Shown piece after piece: positions 10,279 through 20,530 of a stretch of 64,000 nt of DNA (position 1 is its first letter; each line of letters starts with the position of its first letter). Position numbers and translations under genes: made by a program. Source of the DNA: Thalassia testudinum (lineage: Eukaryota > Streptophyta > Magnoliopsida > Alismatales > Hydrocharitaceae). The notes under the pieces are model-generated. The model saw nothing but the letters and a program-made list of their open reading frames with translations, searched no databases and was not told the origin of the DNA. The DNA lies in the NCBI GenBank assembly GCA_037157565.1, contig JAZHRO010000002.1, positions 77,550,001 through 77,614,000 on the forward strand, given 5' to 3'.

Positions 10279-11828
10279 TTGATTCCTCATCCTGATCCAC
10301 CACCTAATTTGGAGATGCAACCTGACAACATAGGAAAAATGTTCAATAAACCTGAGTCTCATATGAGCATAAAAGAGAAAATGATCAAGGCTGCTCTTAT
10401 GTATAGGGAAGAATTTGACAAGACCTCAGATCCCTTTAGCAGAATACGGGTTAGTGAAATAGAAATGACAAACCCCATTTCAAACCACATCCAGATGATT
10501 ACTACACAACTAGCATGTGTTTTGACCCAAGAGACCATTTTATGAACATTTAATGCATTAAAGAGAGTGCATTACACTGAGAGTTTACAATATGTGTCAT
10601 AACCACAACTCTAGGAAAAGTACCAAGATGACTTTGGACGACGTGGGGAGCTAATAAATTAGTTGGAAAACCTGATTACTGAGAGGTACCACCCAGAAAC
10701 TAATGATGCATCTAGAACAATTTTGAGGATCGATATAATTCGTAGAGCCCGGGTATGAAAATGGAGGTTGTTATGGACCCCAAACCCAAATGGAACCAAA
10801 TTTTGATTTTGTGCAAATACCTGATCAAGCTACGGGTTGGGCAAATCCAGTTACAGGTGTTCCCGATTATGAGCCAGCCAAAGGAAACTGTGAAGCTGGT
10901 TCATCATGCCTAGATTTTCCAAACACCTATGAAGAATTAGACTCAGAATCTCTCAAGGATGTAACTCTCGCACCTTATCCTATTAAGGTATTTCTTGATA
11001 GTAATTTTGACATCCCAAAAGAACCAAGTCTAGATTCTAGTGACCCGGTTCCTACACCTAACCTAGAATCTAGATCTGAGATTAGTTGGGATGATCATGA
11101 GGATCAATATGATGAGAACAAGATTCCATATTGGAATTATGATCTTAAGCCTATATTTGATGATTATACCTCTCTAGACTCCTCAGAAGAATAAATTGAT
11201 TTATTGGAAGTCACATCGATTTATGATACAAAATCAAAGGAGTTGGAAGAGTTGGTATTTGATTGGATCTAACTTAGGTGCCCAAAACCCAAGCCTATGC
11301 CTAATAAAGACATCCTTCCGAGCTTGGAATTTGAGACTACGTTAAACCAAAGTTAGGTTGACAACTCAATGCATCTTGATTTATTATGTGGTGGAAATCC
11401 AATCTCGAATCAGGTTCAGAGATTATTGTCACAAATTCTCTGATGATTTTGAATCATACTCTGATTTTGGAGAATCATTATTTCCAGATGATTACGAATT
11501 GATTTACGACCTCAATGTCCATGATCCATTCTTTGATTCTGATGCTGAGGCCAATGATTTGGAACTCAAAGTAGCCCTACCTCCTACAGAGCTGTTCAAA
11601 AATCGATCCCATTCCCGACCCACCACCGAAATTAATTTCTATTCTGACTCACCTCTTTCTAATAAGGTAACATATGATTCACCACCACGATTCAATAATG
11701 AATGGGACATTGATCAGACCAACAGTTACCTTTTGTCCCCCTCTGATCCCACCATTAGGGTTCCTACATTCTCCACAAATCCATTATCTTTTGAGGTCCC
11801 CTACTCTGATCCGACTGGGTCAATATAG
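10279..11828 (+). pseudogene. E3 degraded acidic open frames, not recognised
   Basis: Three open stretches remain: 10279-10545 (88 codons), 10790-11194 (134 codons) and 11358-11828 (156 codons). The second and third are rich in Asp, Glu, Ser and Pro (for example DDHEDQYDENK near 11095 and SDFGESLFPDDYE near 11462). They sit where gag or the protease-RT spacer would lie, but show none of the gag motifs seen in E6, E7 and E8. They may be a diverged gag-spacer or a family-specific reading frame. Several stops and frame changes separate them. No function is assigned. Confidence 0.5.
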
Positions 11829-12066
11829 CCAAACCCTCGATTCATATTTCCATATCTATTTGAGCCATAAAGCATTTGGAGGGCTCCACACCTATTGATT
11901 CACATTCCTCAACCCACCAAATTAATTGGGTTTGGTCTGCATTATAACCAATTGATCTGAACAAGCACCTGGTTGGACCAATCAGACTACTCAATAAAGT
12001 GCTTGTTCTACAAATTCTTCCAATCTGACCACCCCTTCTCCTTGACCACCTTCTGCTCGGTTGAAG

Positions 12067-12103
12067 GCATTGAATTTAGCACTTAACGGGAGGCAACCTA
12101 TCA
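12067..12103 (+). other. Conserved pol-tail box, E3
   Basis: attgaatttagcacttaacg then ggaggcaacc follows the acidic frames, although no pol lies upstream. This suggests an internal deletion that kept the pol 3' end. Confidence 0.6.
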
Positions 12104-12326
12104 TTCCAAAAACCTGAAACCCTTCTTATTCTTTTTTAGCTGCATTCCTATTTCACTTTAGGGTTCAAACTTTAGAACAGCCGACTCCACCTTTAATTCT
12201 CATATCAGAGCTTGAAATTGTTCGTAACAGTCATCCTAACCCGTTTACCCACCCTTTGACCCTATTCTAACCTTTAAGCTAAGCTAAATTCGAACCCACC
12301 TGGTTTATAATGAGGACATTGTGAAA

Positions 12327-12343
12327 CTTAGGCATGGGGGGTA
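12327..12343 (+). promoter_or_regulatory. Internal polypurine-like block, E3
   Basis: acttaggcatggggggtatt, the same block as in E1, E4 and E8, here on the plus strand. The terminal tract that should lie about 1.3 kb further on is lost at the 13312 junction. Confidence 0.55.
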
Positions 12344-13059
12344 TTAAAGTGCAAAACAAATGGGAAATTCAATTCTCTAAGGGGTTCGCACAAAAAATAT
12401 ATACAAAAAAATGAAGAAAAGGGGAGGAAAATTTTGAGAACTAAATGAAAAATATTTCTTGAGGAAAAATAGGAGGAAATACAAAAAATGACAAAGGAGC
12501 AAAGTCAAAAAAAATTGATAGTCCTAGCAATTAATTATGGAACCTACTTAAGTTATAGACCAAATCAAAACAAGGATTAAGTCCTGAAGTACCAGAGATA
12601 TGGATATAAGTAAAGAGTACTGACCTCAGGCCTCTTGGGCCTATTCTAGGGCTTAAACATTCATGTATTTGTTATGATCTGGACTATTCCTCGAGAGGTT
12701 GAGAAAAGTGCAAGGTTGATGTATTAAGTCTAAGGCTTAGGGATTATTTGACCCCGTTGCCTGTCCTTTGGTTGGAGAGACTTGGTAACCTAAGCACCCA
12801 AAAATCACACACCAGTCTGGTTTAGTGCCCTTAATGAAGTATAATTGCAAAAGTATTCTGTTCTGAAAATATTTTCCTGAAGATCTAGGTTAGGAGGGGC
12901 TTAGAAACACAAGTTGACTAGATGAGTTCCCAATGCGGAGAAGTGGAATGAAAAATACTCCCCTCGAAGATGCATTATAACATATCGTCTCCTTGGTGCT
13001 TGTCACCTAGGATATCTAAATATCCTACCGGGGGCATGTAAGCACCTTGTGCTAGTTCA

Positions 13060-13200
13060 AGTGCCATGGGTGGGAGAATGTCGATTGCCAAGGCCTAAAT
13101 TTAGCTACAGAATGCCATGGGCGACACTATCCCGAAGCGTCGAAAGCCAGAAGTTCTGGGGGTCACCATGGGAGGTGCTATCTCAAAGCATTGAAAGCTA
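13060..13200 (+). repeat. Three-unit imperfect tandem repeat, E3 copy
   Basis: Inverted copy of the three-unit repeat at 2803-2948, with all three units recognisable by the gccatgggcg and atcccgaag cores. Confidence 0.65.
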
Positions 13201-13311
13201 GTGACCTTTCAAGGATTGATGGTGGAGACAAGGAATCCGATACAGACTATGTTTAGAGCCAATCCGATGTTGGATTTAGGGGAATATTAAAAGAAAAGAG
13301 AGAAAACTCTC

Positions 13312-14258
13312 ACAATAATTCCTCACGATTTTTGCAAGGAATCCACACTGAAATTAGGGTGTTCGCTAGTGATGATGGGTCAGATTTGGGACCTGTGGTT
13401 TGGTTCAGAAGGTAGAGGATCTTCTCATTAACAATCCCTCCAATTTTGGAGGGATTTGGCCGATAAATCAAGGACAAATCCTTGATTGAAGTCAATACGG
13501 CCGTGGGTAGATCCTGTTCAGACCTCTAATGGTGGAAGGGACCTGTTTACAAAGATGATGAGAAAGTTAGGGGCCTTTCTGTGAGAAACTTGAAACCTAG
13601 GGGTTTAATTGTGAGAATAGAGTTTTTAGGGCTAAAATGCAAACTAGGTCAAGATGGACTCTAATTAGGCTCAAATTTTGGTGTTAACCTAATTTGGATC
13701 CAAGGAATCTAATGGTGAACTTGGATTTGACTGGGTAAATTGGATCCAAGGCCTTGGATCCAAGGACCACGTTTGACTGGGTATATTGCATAGAAGCACA
13801 AATTAGGGCAAATTCCCATCGGAAACTCTATTTTAGGTCAAATGGGTTCAGATTGTCAAAGTGAAGGAACCAAACCTCTTAAAATATTTTTCAATGATTT
13901 TTAGGATATTTATATTGATTTTATCCTAATCTGAACCTTTTCAATTTAAGAGGGGTTGATAATGAAGGATTTTAGTATTGTTTTTGCCCTCGAAATACGT
14001 GAAACCCTAATTCAGTCAGTGTAAACCCAATTTTTAGTCTTTTATGCTCATTTAACCTTTAATTAACCCCTAAGTAATCCCGTGGTTTATCTGCATTTGC
14101 GATGTGCTGTTAAAACAACAGAGTTAACCTTATTTTCTTATTTTCTTCTTGGATCAAACAAGTGTGAAATTATGATCCTCAGGTGATCATTTAGGAGCAT
14201 TTATTATTTGATACTGACTAAATTAAGTTAGTTATGAAGAATGATGGTGTTACCTTCA
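13312..14258 (-). mobile_element. 3' LTR of E4 (family beta), partial
   Basis: Matches E1's LTR and the inverted E3 LTR. It ends ...gttaccttca before the polypurine tract. It contains the inverted repeat at 13433-13456 with one central mismatch. About 13737-13787 holds a short local duplication (ggatccaaggc twice, then tttgactggg). Confidence 0.75.
13433..13456. repeat. LTR-beta inverted repeat, E4 copy
   Basis: Arms aatccctccaa and ttggagggatt flank two central bases. Confidence 0.85.
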
Positions 14259-14295
14259 TACTGCCATGCCTAACTTTTGCTAATTCCTAGCAAAA
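14259..14295 (-). promoter_or_regulatory. E4 polypurine tract with adjacent hairpin
   Basis: Minus strand ttaggcatggcagta abuts the LTR; the G run is interrupted by one C. Arms TTTTGCTA (14275-14282) and TAGCAAAA (14288-14295) are perfect complements. Confidence 0.65.
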
Positions 14296-14711
14296 TCCTA
14301 TGGACCAAACTAGATCTCTAAGTTGGATGTAACCGTCAAGATGCCTTACTTAGCCACATCTCTAGAAATCATATCTAAATACCAACAATAAGCCTAGAGG
14401 TACTCAAGTACCAGCCAAGATCCAGATCTGACCAGCCTCAGCCTTGGGTCCACCACGAAGGTTTCTAAGGCCTGCAAAAATTGCCCAAAGGTTCGTTAAC
14501 CCCAGCAGTTAAAGCACTCGTGCATATACGTAGCAAGTCCAAGTTCAGTTTGTTGGTGCATTTTTTATAGAGATATAAGGAGGGATATTCTCTTTCTTTT
14601 AGAGTTTTCTCTCTTTTCTTTTTACATTCCCCTAAATCCAACATTGGATTGGCCCTAAACACGGTCTGTTTTGGATTCCTTGTCCCCACCATCAACCCTC
14701 AAAGGGTCCCT

Positions 14712-14858
14712 TGCTTTGGATGCTTTGGGATAGCATTGCCCATAGTGACCCGTAGGATCATGGCTTTCGACACTTTGGGATAGTGCCACCCACGGTGTTC
14801 TGTAGCTAAGTTCAGGCCCTGACAATCGACATTTTGGGATAATCCCATCCATGGCACC
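14712..14858 (-). repeat. Three-unit imperfect tandem repeat, E4 copy
   Basis: Same three-unit block as in E1. S2 is inserted directly at the end of the third unit. Confidence 0.7.
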
Positions 14859-15004
14859 TTGATGTGTACACATCTAATTGGCTATTGTGCTTGTTCCTAG
14901 TGTCTATTTATGCTTGTTCCTAGTGTCGTAGGAGCATCATGCATTATAAATATTACATAACATGCATCATCATACATTTAGGTTAATTTATACAAATTGT
15001 ATAG

Positions 15005-16392
15005 TGATCGAGCATGTCTTGCGAATTCAAATTTAGGTTTGGAGGACCCGTCGTCGTAGCTTGCAAAATGCATCTATCAAATAAAATTTATAACCAAAAC
15101 TTGAGATGAGTCCCAGGTCGAACATAGGGAGGCAAATGTTTGGTTTTGAAAATTCACGTTTCGCTTTTATTTGTTTTTGGTCATTTTTATCTTTTCTAAT
15201 TTTTTTTGGTTTTTAGCAAGCAAGAGATCAGGTCGTTGAATTCTAGCTATTCTACTTGCAAAAGTATAAGAGAGAGAGAGAGACAATCATCCATTCATGA
15301 ACAACTATTTGTTACAACTACGAAAGCAGAAAATCTACACTACGAAAGCGAAAAATAGACAAAGGTGAGAGAAATCCCCCTCGACAGTCTCTCGGAGGAT
15401 GACTAGCTTTGACATCGCCTGGAGGAAGGTGGTGAGGAGCGAGACGAAGGAGAACGTAGCCGGAGGATAGAGTATTGGGTAGGATGGCATCGCGGCGAGG
15501 ATCTTCTTCCCGAAGGGTAGTGAGAGGACGACCATAGGATGTTCCACGAAGGGGGATGAGAGGTGGGAAAAATATTTAGTTTTCTACTGGAGAGGAACAC
15601 TCAGGCTTGGGACAAGCTCTCTCTAGAGCCTTGGAGGTGGTGAGAAGAAGAAAGAAAGAGATGAAGAAAAATGGGAGGGGTAAGGGTCCTTTTATAGTGG
15701 AGGAAAAAATCAAATTCGTATATAGGACACTTAGTGATGGTCATAAACGTCGCTGAAGATCCGCCGCAAACGTCGTTGAAGACAACCCACTCACCCATAC
15801 TATCGCTGCACTGGCGCATGCCTCCACGTGCTATGCACCTACGTGCATTACCACTGCACGTGCACGCATGCCCTCGCTGTTGTGCGCATACGGTGGCGCG
15901 TGCGTGCGCATGGGCGACCTGGGTTGCACCATGTGGCACGATCTAGGCCATCCATCTTCTTTTCGTTGTAGGGGCTGCTATAGAGGTCGGATTGAGTCAA
16001 TTTTCACGTCATTAGGCTGCGATCGTCGACCCAAATCCATCCGCATGGTCGGATTTGTCATTTGAAGCTTCAAATTATGTCACCTAGTCCCTTGGCCGTT
16101 GATCTTCCGCAGACTGCATATGGTGCTACGAGACTCCAATCGAGGCGATTTCAGAGGCGTTGGACTTCATTCGTCGTCTTGATCAGATCCGTATGGTCGG
16201 ATCATCAATCTAAGGCTTCAAAATAAATATCCTTCTCTCCTAACCAAAAAATGGACGCAATTAACCTAAATTATATACTACTCTAAATGCAGAATGATGC
16301 ATGCTATGTAATATTTATAACAAGAAATGCAAATCTAAGCCTAGGAACATGCATGAATAGGCATTTTACCCTCAATAATTTTGTCTACATCA
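15005..16392 (-). mobile_element. 3' LTR of E5
   Basis: 1388 bp. It carries the TATA box at 15688-15697, an AG microsatellite near 15270-15285 and the terminal gtctacatca. On the minus strand the LTR starts directly after the polypurine tract. Confidence 0.9.
15688..15697 (-). promoter_or_regulatory. TATA box, E5 3' LTR
   Basis: Minus strand CTATAAAAGG followed by ACCCTTACCCC; identical core in the other LTR. Confidence 0.7.
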
Positions 16393-16429
16393 TACCTCCA
16401 TGCCTATCTTTTGCTAGTCCCTAGCAAAA
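16393..16429 (-). promoter_or_regulatory. E5 polypurine tract with adjacent perfect hairpin
   Basis: Minus strand ataggcatggaggta abuts the LTR start TGATGTAGAC. Arms TTTTGCTAG (16409-16417) and CTAGCAAAA (16421-16429) are perfect with a 3-base loop. Confidence 0.8.
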
Positions 16430-16954
16430 TTAAACTAAATGCTATTTATAAAAATAAAATTAGGATTCGATCGCCTAGGCCTAAGTTGTTTATTTAACAA
16501 TGGAAAATTTTAACTAAGTTCCTAAACAACGAAAACTCAACAGTACCCGAGTGTCTGCCAAAATGCAGACTGCCCAAGTCTTCGCCTTATTTGAAAAGGG
16601 AAGATATATTTTTTTATTTTTCTTCTTTTCAAATTTTTTTGTACTTTTGGAGTTTGAGAGTTTCGAGATAACTTTTTACTGCTACCCAACCCGCTCAAGA
16701 CTCGAAAAGAACTCTAACTGCTAAGCATCTAGTGAAAAGAGTAAAAGATTCACTAGGCAGCCGTTAAAACAAACTTTGTGTTTCTACGACCCTAGGTGAC
16801 CTTGCCTAGAGGTTTTTCTTTTAGAATGGTAGCTTTCTCCCTACTTTTATTTATGGGGTCAACACAAGGGCGAACCCAATGCTTGTCTCCCTGGTTTATT
16901 CTACTTCCTCGCTTCTTCCCTAAGTGTTTTGGGAATTAATGTGTATTTTTGTGA
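16430..16954 (-). other. E5 non-coding 3' region, left part
   Basis: No coding similarity is seen. The region continues at 19456 after S3. Confidence 0.6.
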
Positions 16955-17802
16955 GCTGGTGTTTGATCACTACGAGATCAATTTAAAATGAAGCATTGTA
17001 ATATAGTTGAAATTGCTTTGAAAACATATACAATTTTTATTACTCGAAAAAGTTCCGAGGTTGAGCACAGGGAGCTATATGGGATTTAGAAATCAAGATC
17101 ACAATTCAAGCTAAAAGAATTTGCAATAATATCAGTATCAATGTACAAAAAGATGGGAGTAAAATGGTGATTTAGATCACCAAATACTCCTACAATATCA
17201 CTAAGGAACTCAATGTATATGTATGAAATAAGAGCTAAGATATGTCTTCTTCTTTTTTCTTCTCTTTCTCTGATTCTTCCTTTCTTCTGCTTCTTCTCTT
17301 TCTTTGCTTTCTCTGATTCTTCCCTTCCTCTTTAGCTCTTTCTTCAGACCTGCCTCTTCTTCTTTCTCTACTTTCTCAGCTACGATCTCTCCAAGCCTTC
17401 TTCTTCTTCTTTTGCCTTTAGTTCTCTTCTTCTTTGGCCCTTAGCTGCTTTCTCTTCTTCTTCAACTTCAGGCCTCCTCTTCTTCTCTGGCTTTCCTCTT
17501 CAGAATTCGGCTAAGTGTCAGCCGAAGGTCTCTGCAGCAAAACCCTCCCCCTACCTACGTGACTCTCCTCTCTTTTTCTCTCTTAGGATCAACTCTCCCA
17601 AAGCCACAAGGTATCCGGGTTATCGGGTCAGGCACGTACTCGATCCAGGCTTACCGGCATGCGGTGGTGAGCGAGGAGTGCAGGTCAGGCTGGTAATCAG
17701 GTCAACCAGATCCGTGGGTAGGTGTCACAGACAAGGCTTGGTGAGCAGGTGAGAGGGACCTCACCCCATGAACTTGAGGCAAACAGCTGCTGTCACAAAA
17801 TC

Positions 17803-17845
17803 AACTTATGCGGGTGAGCAGCTTCAGAAATTCCCGAGGTGGGAC
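17803..17845 (-). promoter_or_regulatory. USE-like and TATA-like module in S3
   Basis: Minus strand GTCCCACCTCG (17835-17845) differs by one base from the plant snRNA upstream sequence element RTCCCACATCG. After exactly 24 bases comes CATAAGTT (17803-17810), at the position of TATAAATT in E8's LTR. Confidence 0.5.
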
Positions 17846-18487
17846 TATCTGCGCCCCTCCTCCTTTGCGTGTTTGCAGCTAGGGGTGTCCTTCCAATTGC
17901 AACAAGACTTGAGGCTTGCGTCTTCAATTGAGAGCCTGGACTTGTGCACGAAACACTTCCGCGTAACCTGAGACTTCAACCTAGGCATAGTAAGGCCTGG
18001 AGCAACCTTCAAGCAAGCTCAAAGCTTGCTCGTCAATGGCGAACAGAGCATGTACCTAAAAATAGTGGAATGGCCTCTCAACCACGTCAGAACATTCAGG
18101 GAGTAACGTCGAAGCATGGCAAATATGATGGGGGTGGTGGCGTGGAGCGATAGTGGCTGTGAGTGCGTGGCTACGTCAAACTGTGTGCGTTTGAGTGGGT
18201 GTGTTCAGGGGTGCATGTGAGTGAGTGGCAAGGTGAATGAAGAGGGGAAATGATCAGTGAGGTGTGGTGAACGTTTTGTGCTTATCGGCGAGGGTTTTGG
18301 TGGTCTATGGAGGTGGGATGGGCTCGTCAGAGGGGGTGGTCGGAGATGGAGATGATGGAGTTGCGAAGGGTTGTCGGTGGTCAGATTTGGAAGATAAAGA
18401 GCAGGGAAGAAAGTAGAGGGGATAGGGGGCTTAGCTAGGAGGTAAGTGGATGAATTGGGGTAGTGATGGCATCGGGTGTGGTTAGGG

Positions 18488-18538
18488 CTTATAAAGGGCT
18501 TTAGGGAGATTTGAGGGTCCTTATAAAGGGCTTTAGGG
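18488..18538 (-). promoter_or_regulatory. TATA region of S3, locally duplicated
   Basis: cttataaagggctttaggg occurs twice (18488-18506 and 18520-18538). On the minus strand each supplies CCCTTTATAAG, at the position matching E8's CTATAAAGGACC. Confidence 0.5.
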
Positions 18539-18665
18539 GGCGGTTAGGGCTTAAAAGTTCATCGGAGTTGGGAGCTTTTTAGATACCCAAATCTCTCATG
18601 TGTTCACATGAGATTAGGAAAGAATCAGAGCATCTTGACAGGTTCAAATTGGAGAGGATTGCTCA

Positions 18666-18699
18666 GAGAATCTTCCTTGCAATTTTGGAAGAGATTCTC
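18666..18699. repeat. LTR-beta hairpin, S3 variant
   Basis: Left arm gagaatcttcc (18666-18676) pairs with ggaagagattctc (18687-18699) apart from a 2-base bulge. It is the same LTR location as the ccctcc/ggaggg hairpin but with different arm sequence. Confidence 0.6.
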
Positions 18700-19450
18700 C
18701 AAGCAATCAAGGAAAAATCTCCTGTCAAAGGTTGCCAGAGTAGGTTTTCTCCACGATAATGGTGGAGGGACCTAATTGTGAAGACAACAAAGAAGTTAGG
18801 GGGCTGTATGCAAGGGTATTTGAAAGTTGAGGGTATAAATGTAATTAGATAGGACCTTTTTGCAAACTAGGTCAAGACAAGTTCTCCTTAAGTCCAAATT
18901 TGGTACAAACCTAGTTTGGACTTAAGGAATCTAATGGTAAAGTTGGATTTTGGTTTTGACCACATTTGACTAGGTAATTTATGCAAAAACCTAAATCAGG
19001 GTAAATATCTACCTGAGACTCCATTTTAGGTCAAGATGGGTTCTGATGTCCAAATTGAAGGTACTAAACCCTAAAGAATATTTTTCTATGATTTTTAGAG
19101 GGTTTAAGTGAATTTTATCATGACCAAAACCTTGGTTAATTAAGTGGGTCTATTTTTAGGATTTTAAAAGTCATTTAATTCTCAAAACACACGCAAACCC
19201 TTTTCTGTCTGATCTAACCCACTTATTATCTTATTAAGACCATTTAACCTTTATTCAGCTGTTAAGAAAACCCTTGGTTGTACTGCATTCATGACAAGCT
19301 GGTAAAATTACAATTTTACCCCTAGTTTCTTATTTTTCTCTCAGAATGGTTATGCAATGAATTATGACCTTCAATTAGTTATGTAGGAGCATTTATTGAC
19401 TTCATTGGGTCAAAATGAGCTAGTTAGGGCTCATGATGGCATTCCCATCA

Positions 19451-20126
19451 GCTGGGCTTTGGACAACTCGCCAATGGGCTGTTACCTACGGTAACTTGCC
19501 AACCATACTCATGCGGTGAAGTGTGATTTTATTTGTTTATTTTTATTTATTTTCTCCTTTTTCTATTTTTTTCTATATTTTTTTCTTTTTTTTTCTATGT
19601 AGGTGGCTCCCTGATCTAAGATTTACCTAAAGGCAGTACGACGAAAATGGTCTTGTGGCTGGACTCTAGACAACCGGCCGATGTGCTGTTACCACCAACA
19701 ACTTGCCAGGCATACCACCCTAGATAATTCATTAGGTACCCAATTTCTGAAGAAACCACTGAAAAGTGAGTCAGTGCGAATAGTGTGTAGATACTTAGAC
19801 TTAAAATCCCCTCAAATCAAAGCTCGGCTTGATAAGTCGCATACTTATCATCCCAATTTATTAGACAAATTAAAATGAATTTCAATTGGCAAGGACTCGA
19901 GATTAAGTCCACATTCAAGTGAACACCCAGCCTAATTAAGCCCGAAGACTTGAAGAGTCTAAGTGTTTAGGTTCTCTCGTATCATTTCCTAAAGTTAATA
20001 ATACCTAAAAGCCTAAGTTCTCTTCTGCTAATTCTATTTTCCTTTTTTTTGTCTTTTTGAATTTTTTTTTAAAAGAAACTAAAAGAAATTCTACGGAGTT
20101 AACAAAATGTTTCAGGATAAAGTATC
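19451..20126 (-). other. E5 non-coding 3' region, right part
   Basis: It holds a diverged direct repeat of about 55 bases: 19460-19510 (ggacaactcgccaatgggct ...) and 19666-19718 (gacaaccggccgatgtgctg ...). It also has T-rich runs at 19530-19600. No coding similarity is seen. Confidence 0.55.
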
Positions 20127-20142
20127 CACCCCCCCATGCCTA
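20127..20142 (-). promoter_or_regulatory. Internal polypurine-like block, E5
   Basis: Minus strand taggcatggggggg. With S3 removed it is about 1.24 kb upstream of the terminal tract. Confidence 0.55.
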
Positions 20143-20530
20143 AATGATGCAATGTCCTCATTGTAAAAATAAAGACATGAAAAGGATGGAGTAAATAGAA
20201 TATCACCTAAATTTCATGACAATCTGGTTAGCTCCGCAGAGAACATGGAATATAAACACGTGCTAAATTTAATACCTTCAGCTAAGCATAATATACATAC
20301 AAGGAAGAAGTTGAGAATTCTCAAGTGCAGGTCAAAATCAAAATAAAAATATTGATCCTCAAACCCACTAACAGAAAATGTCCACAAATGTGGACCAAGT
20401 TATGGTGCAGACCCATGCCCTAGGATTGAGTGGTTCTAAGGTTCTGGATGAAAATCACCTAGAACCTAAGATTATTGTGTTTGCGAGGCCGGGCCTGCAG
20501 TTTGGTGGTGTGCAACGCAAGACTAAAGTG

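Larger units (their letters stand above)
8230..13311 (+). mobile_element. E3: non-autonomous plus-strand element, family-beta LTR
   Basis: Order: partial 5' LTR (about 8235-9088), primer-binding site (9089-9110), leader, degraded acidic open frames (10279-11828), pol-tail box (12067-12103), internal polypurine-like block (12327-12343), beta-type 3' region (12540-13311). There is no RT, RNase H or integrase similarity between 9111 and 12060, so it needed proteins from elsewhere. The 3' LTR is missing: at 13311/13312 it meets E4's LTR in opposite orientation. The 3' region is an inverted copy of E1 2690-3480. Confidence 0.75.
16960..19450 (-). mobile_element. S3: solo LTR of family beta inside E5
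   Basis: 2491 bp, starting TGTTTGATCA and ending TTCCCATCA. Target duplication GCTGG is at 16955-16959 and 19451-19455. Its right 1 kb matches E1, E4 and E8 LTRs and its left part matches E8's LTR from 54378. The cacagggag motif near the left end marks U5, giving minus orientation. It is the only uninterrupted full-length beta LTR here. A CT-rich tract (17240-17500) could be mistaken for coding. Confidence 0.92.

Noticed and set aside
17240..17500. CT-rich stretch in S3 as a coding Ser/Phe-rich region
   Set aside because: Low-complexity pyrimidine tract inside an LTR, absent from the matching part of E8.
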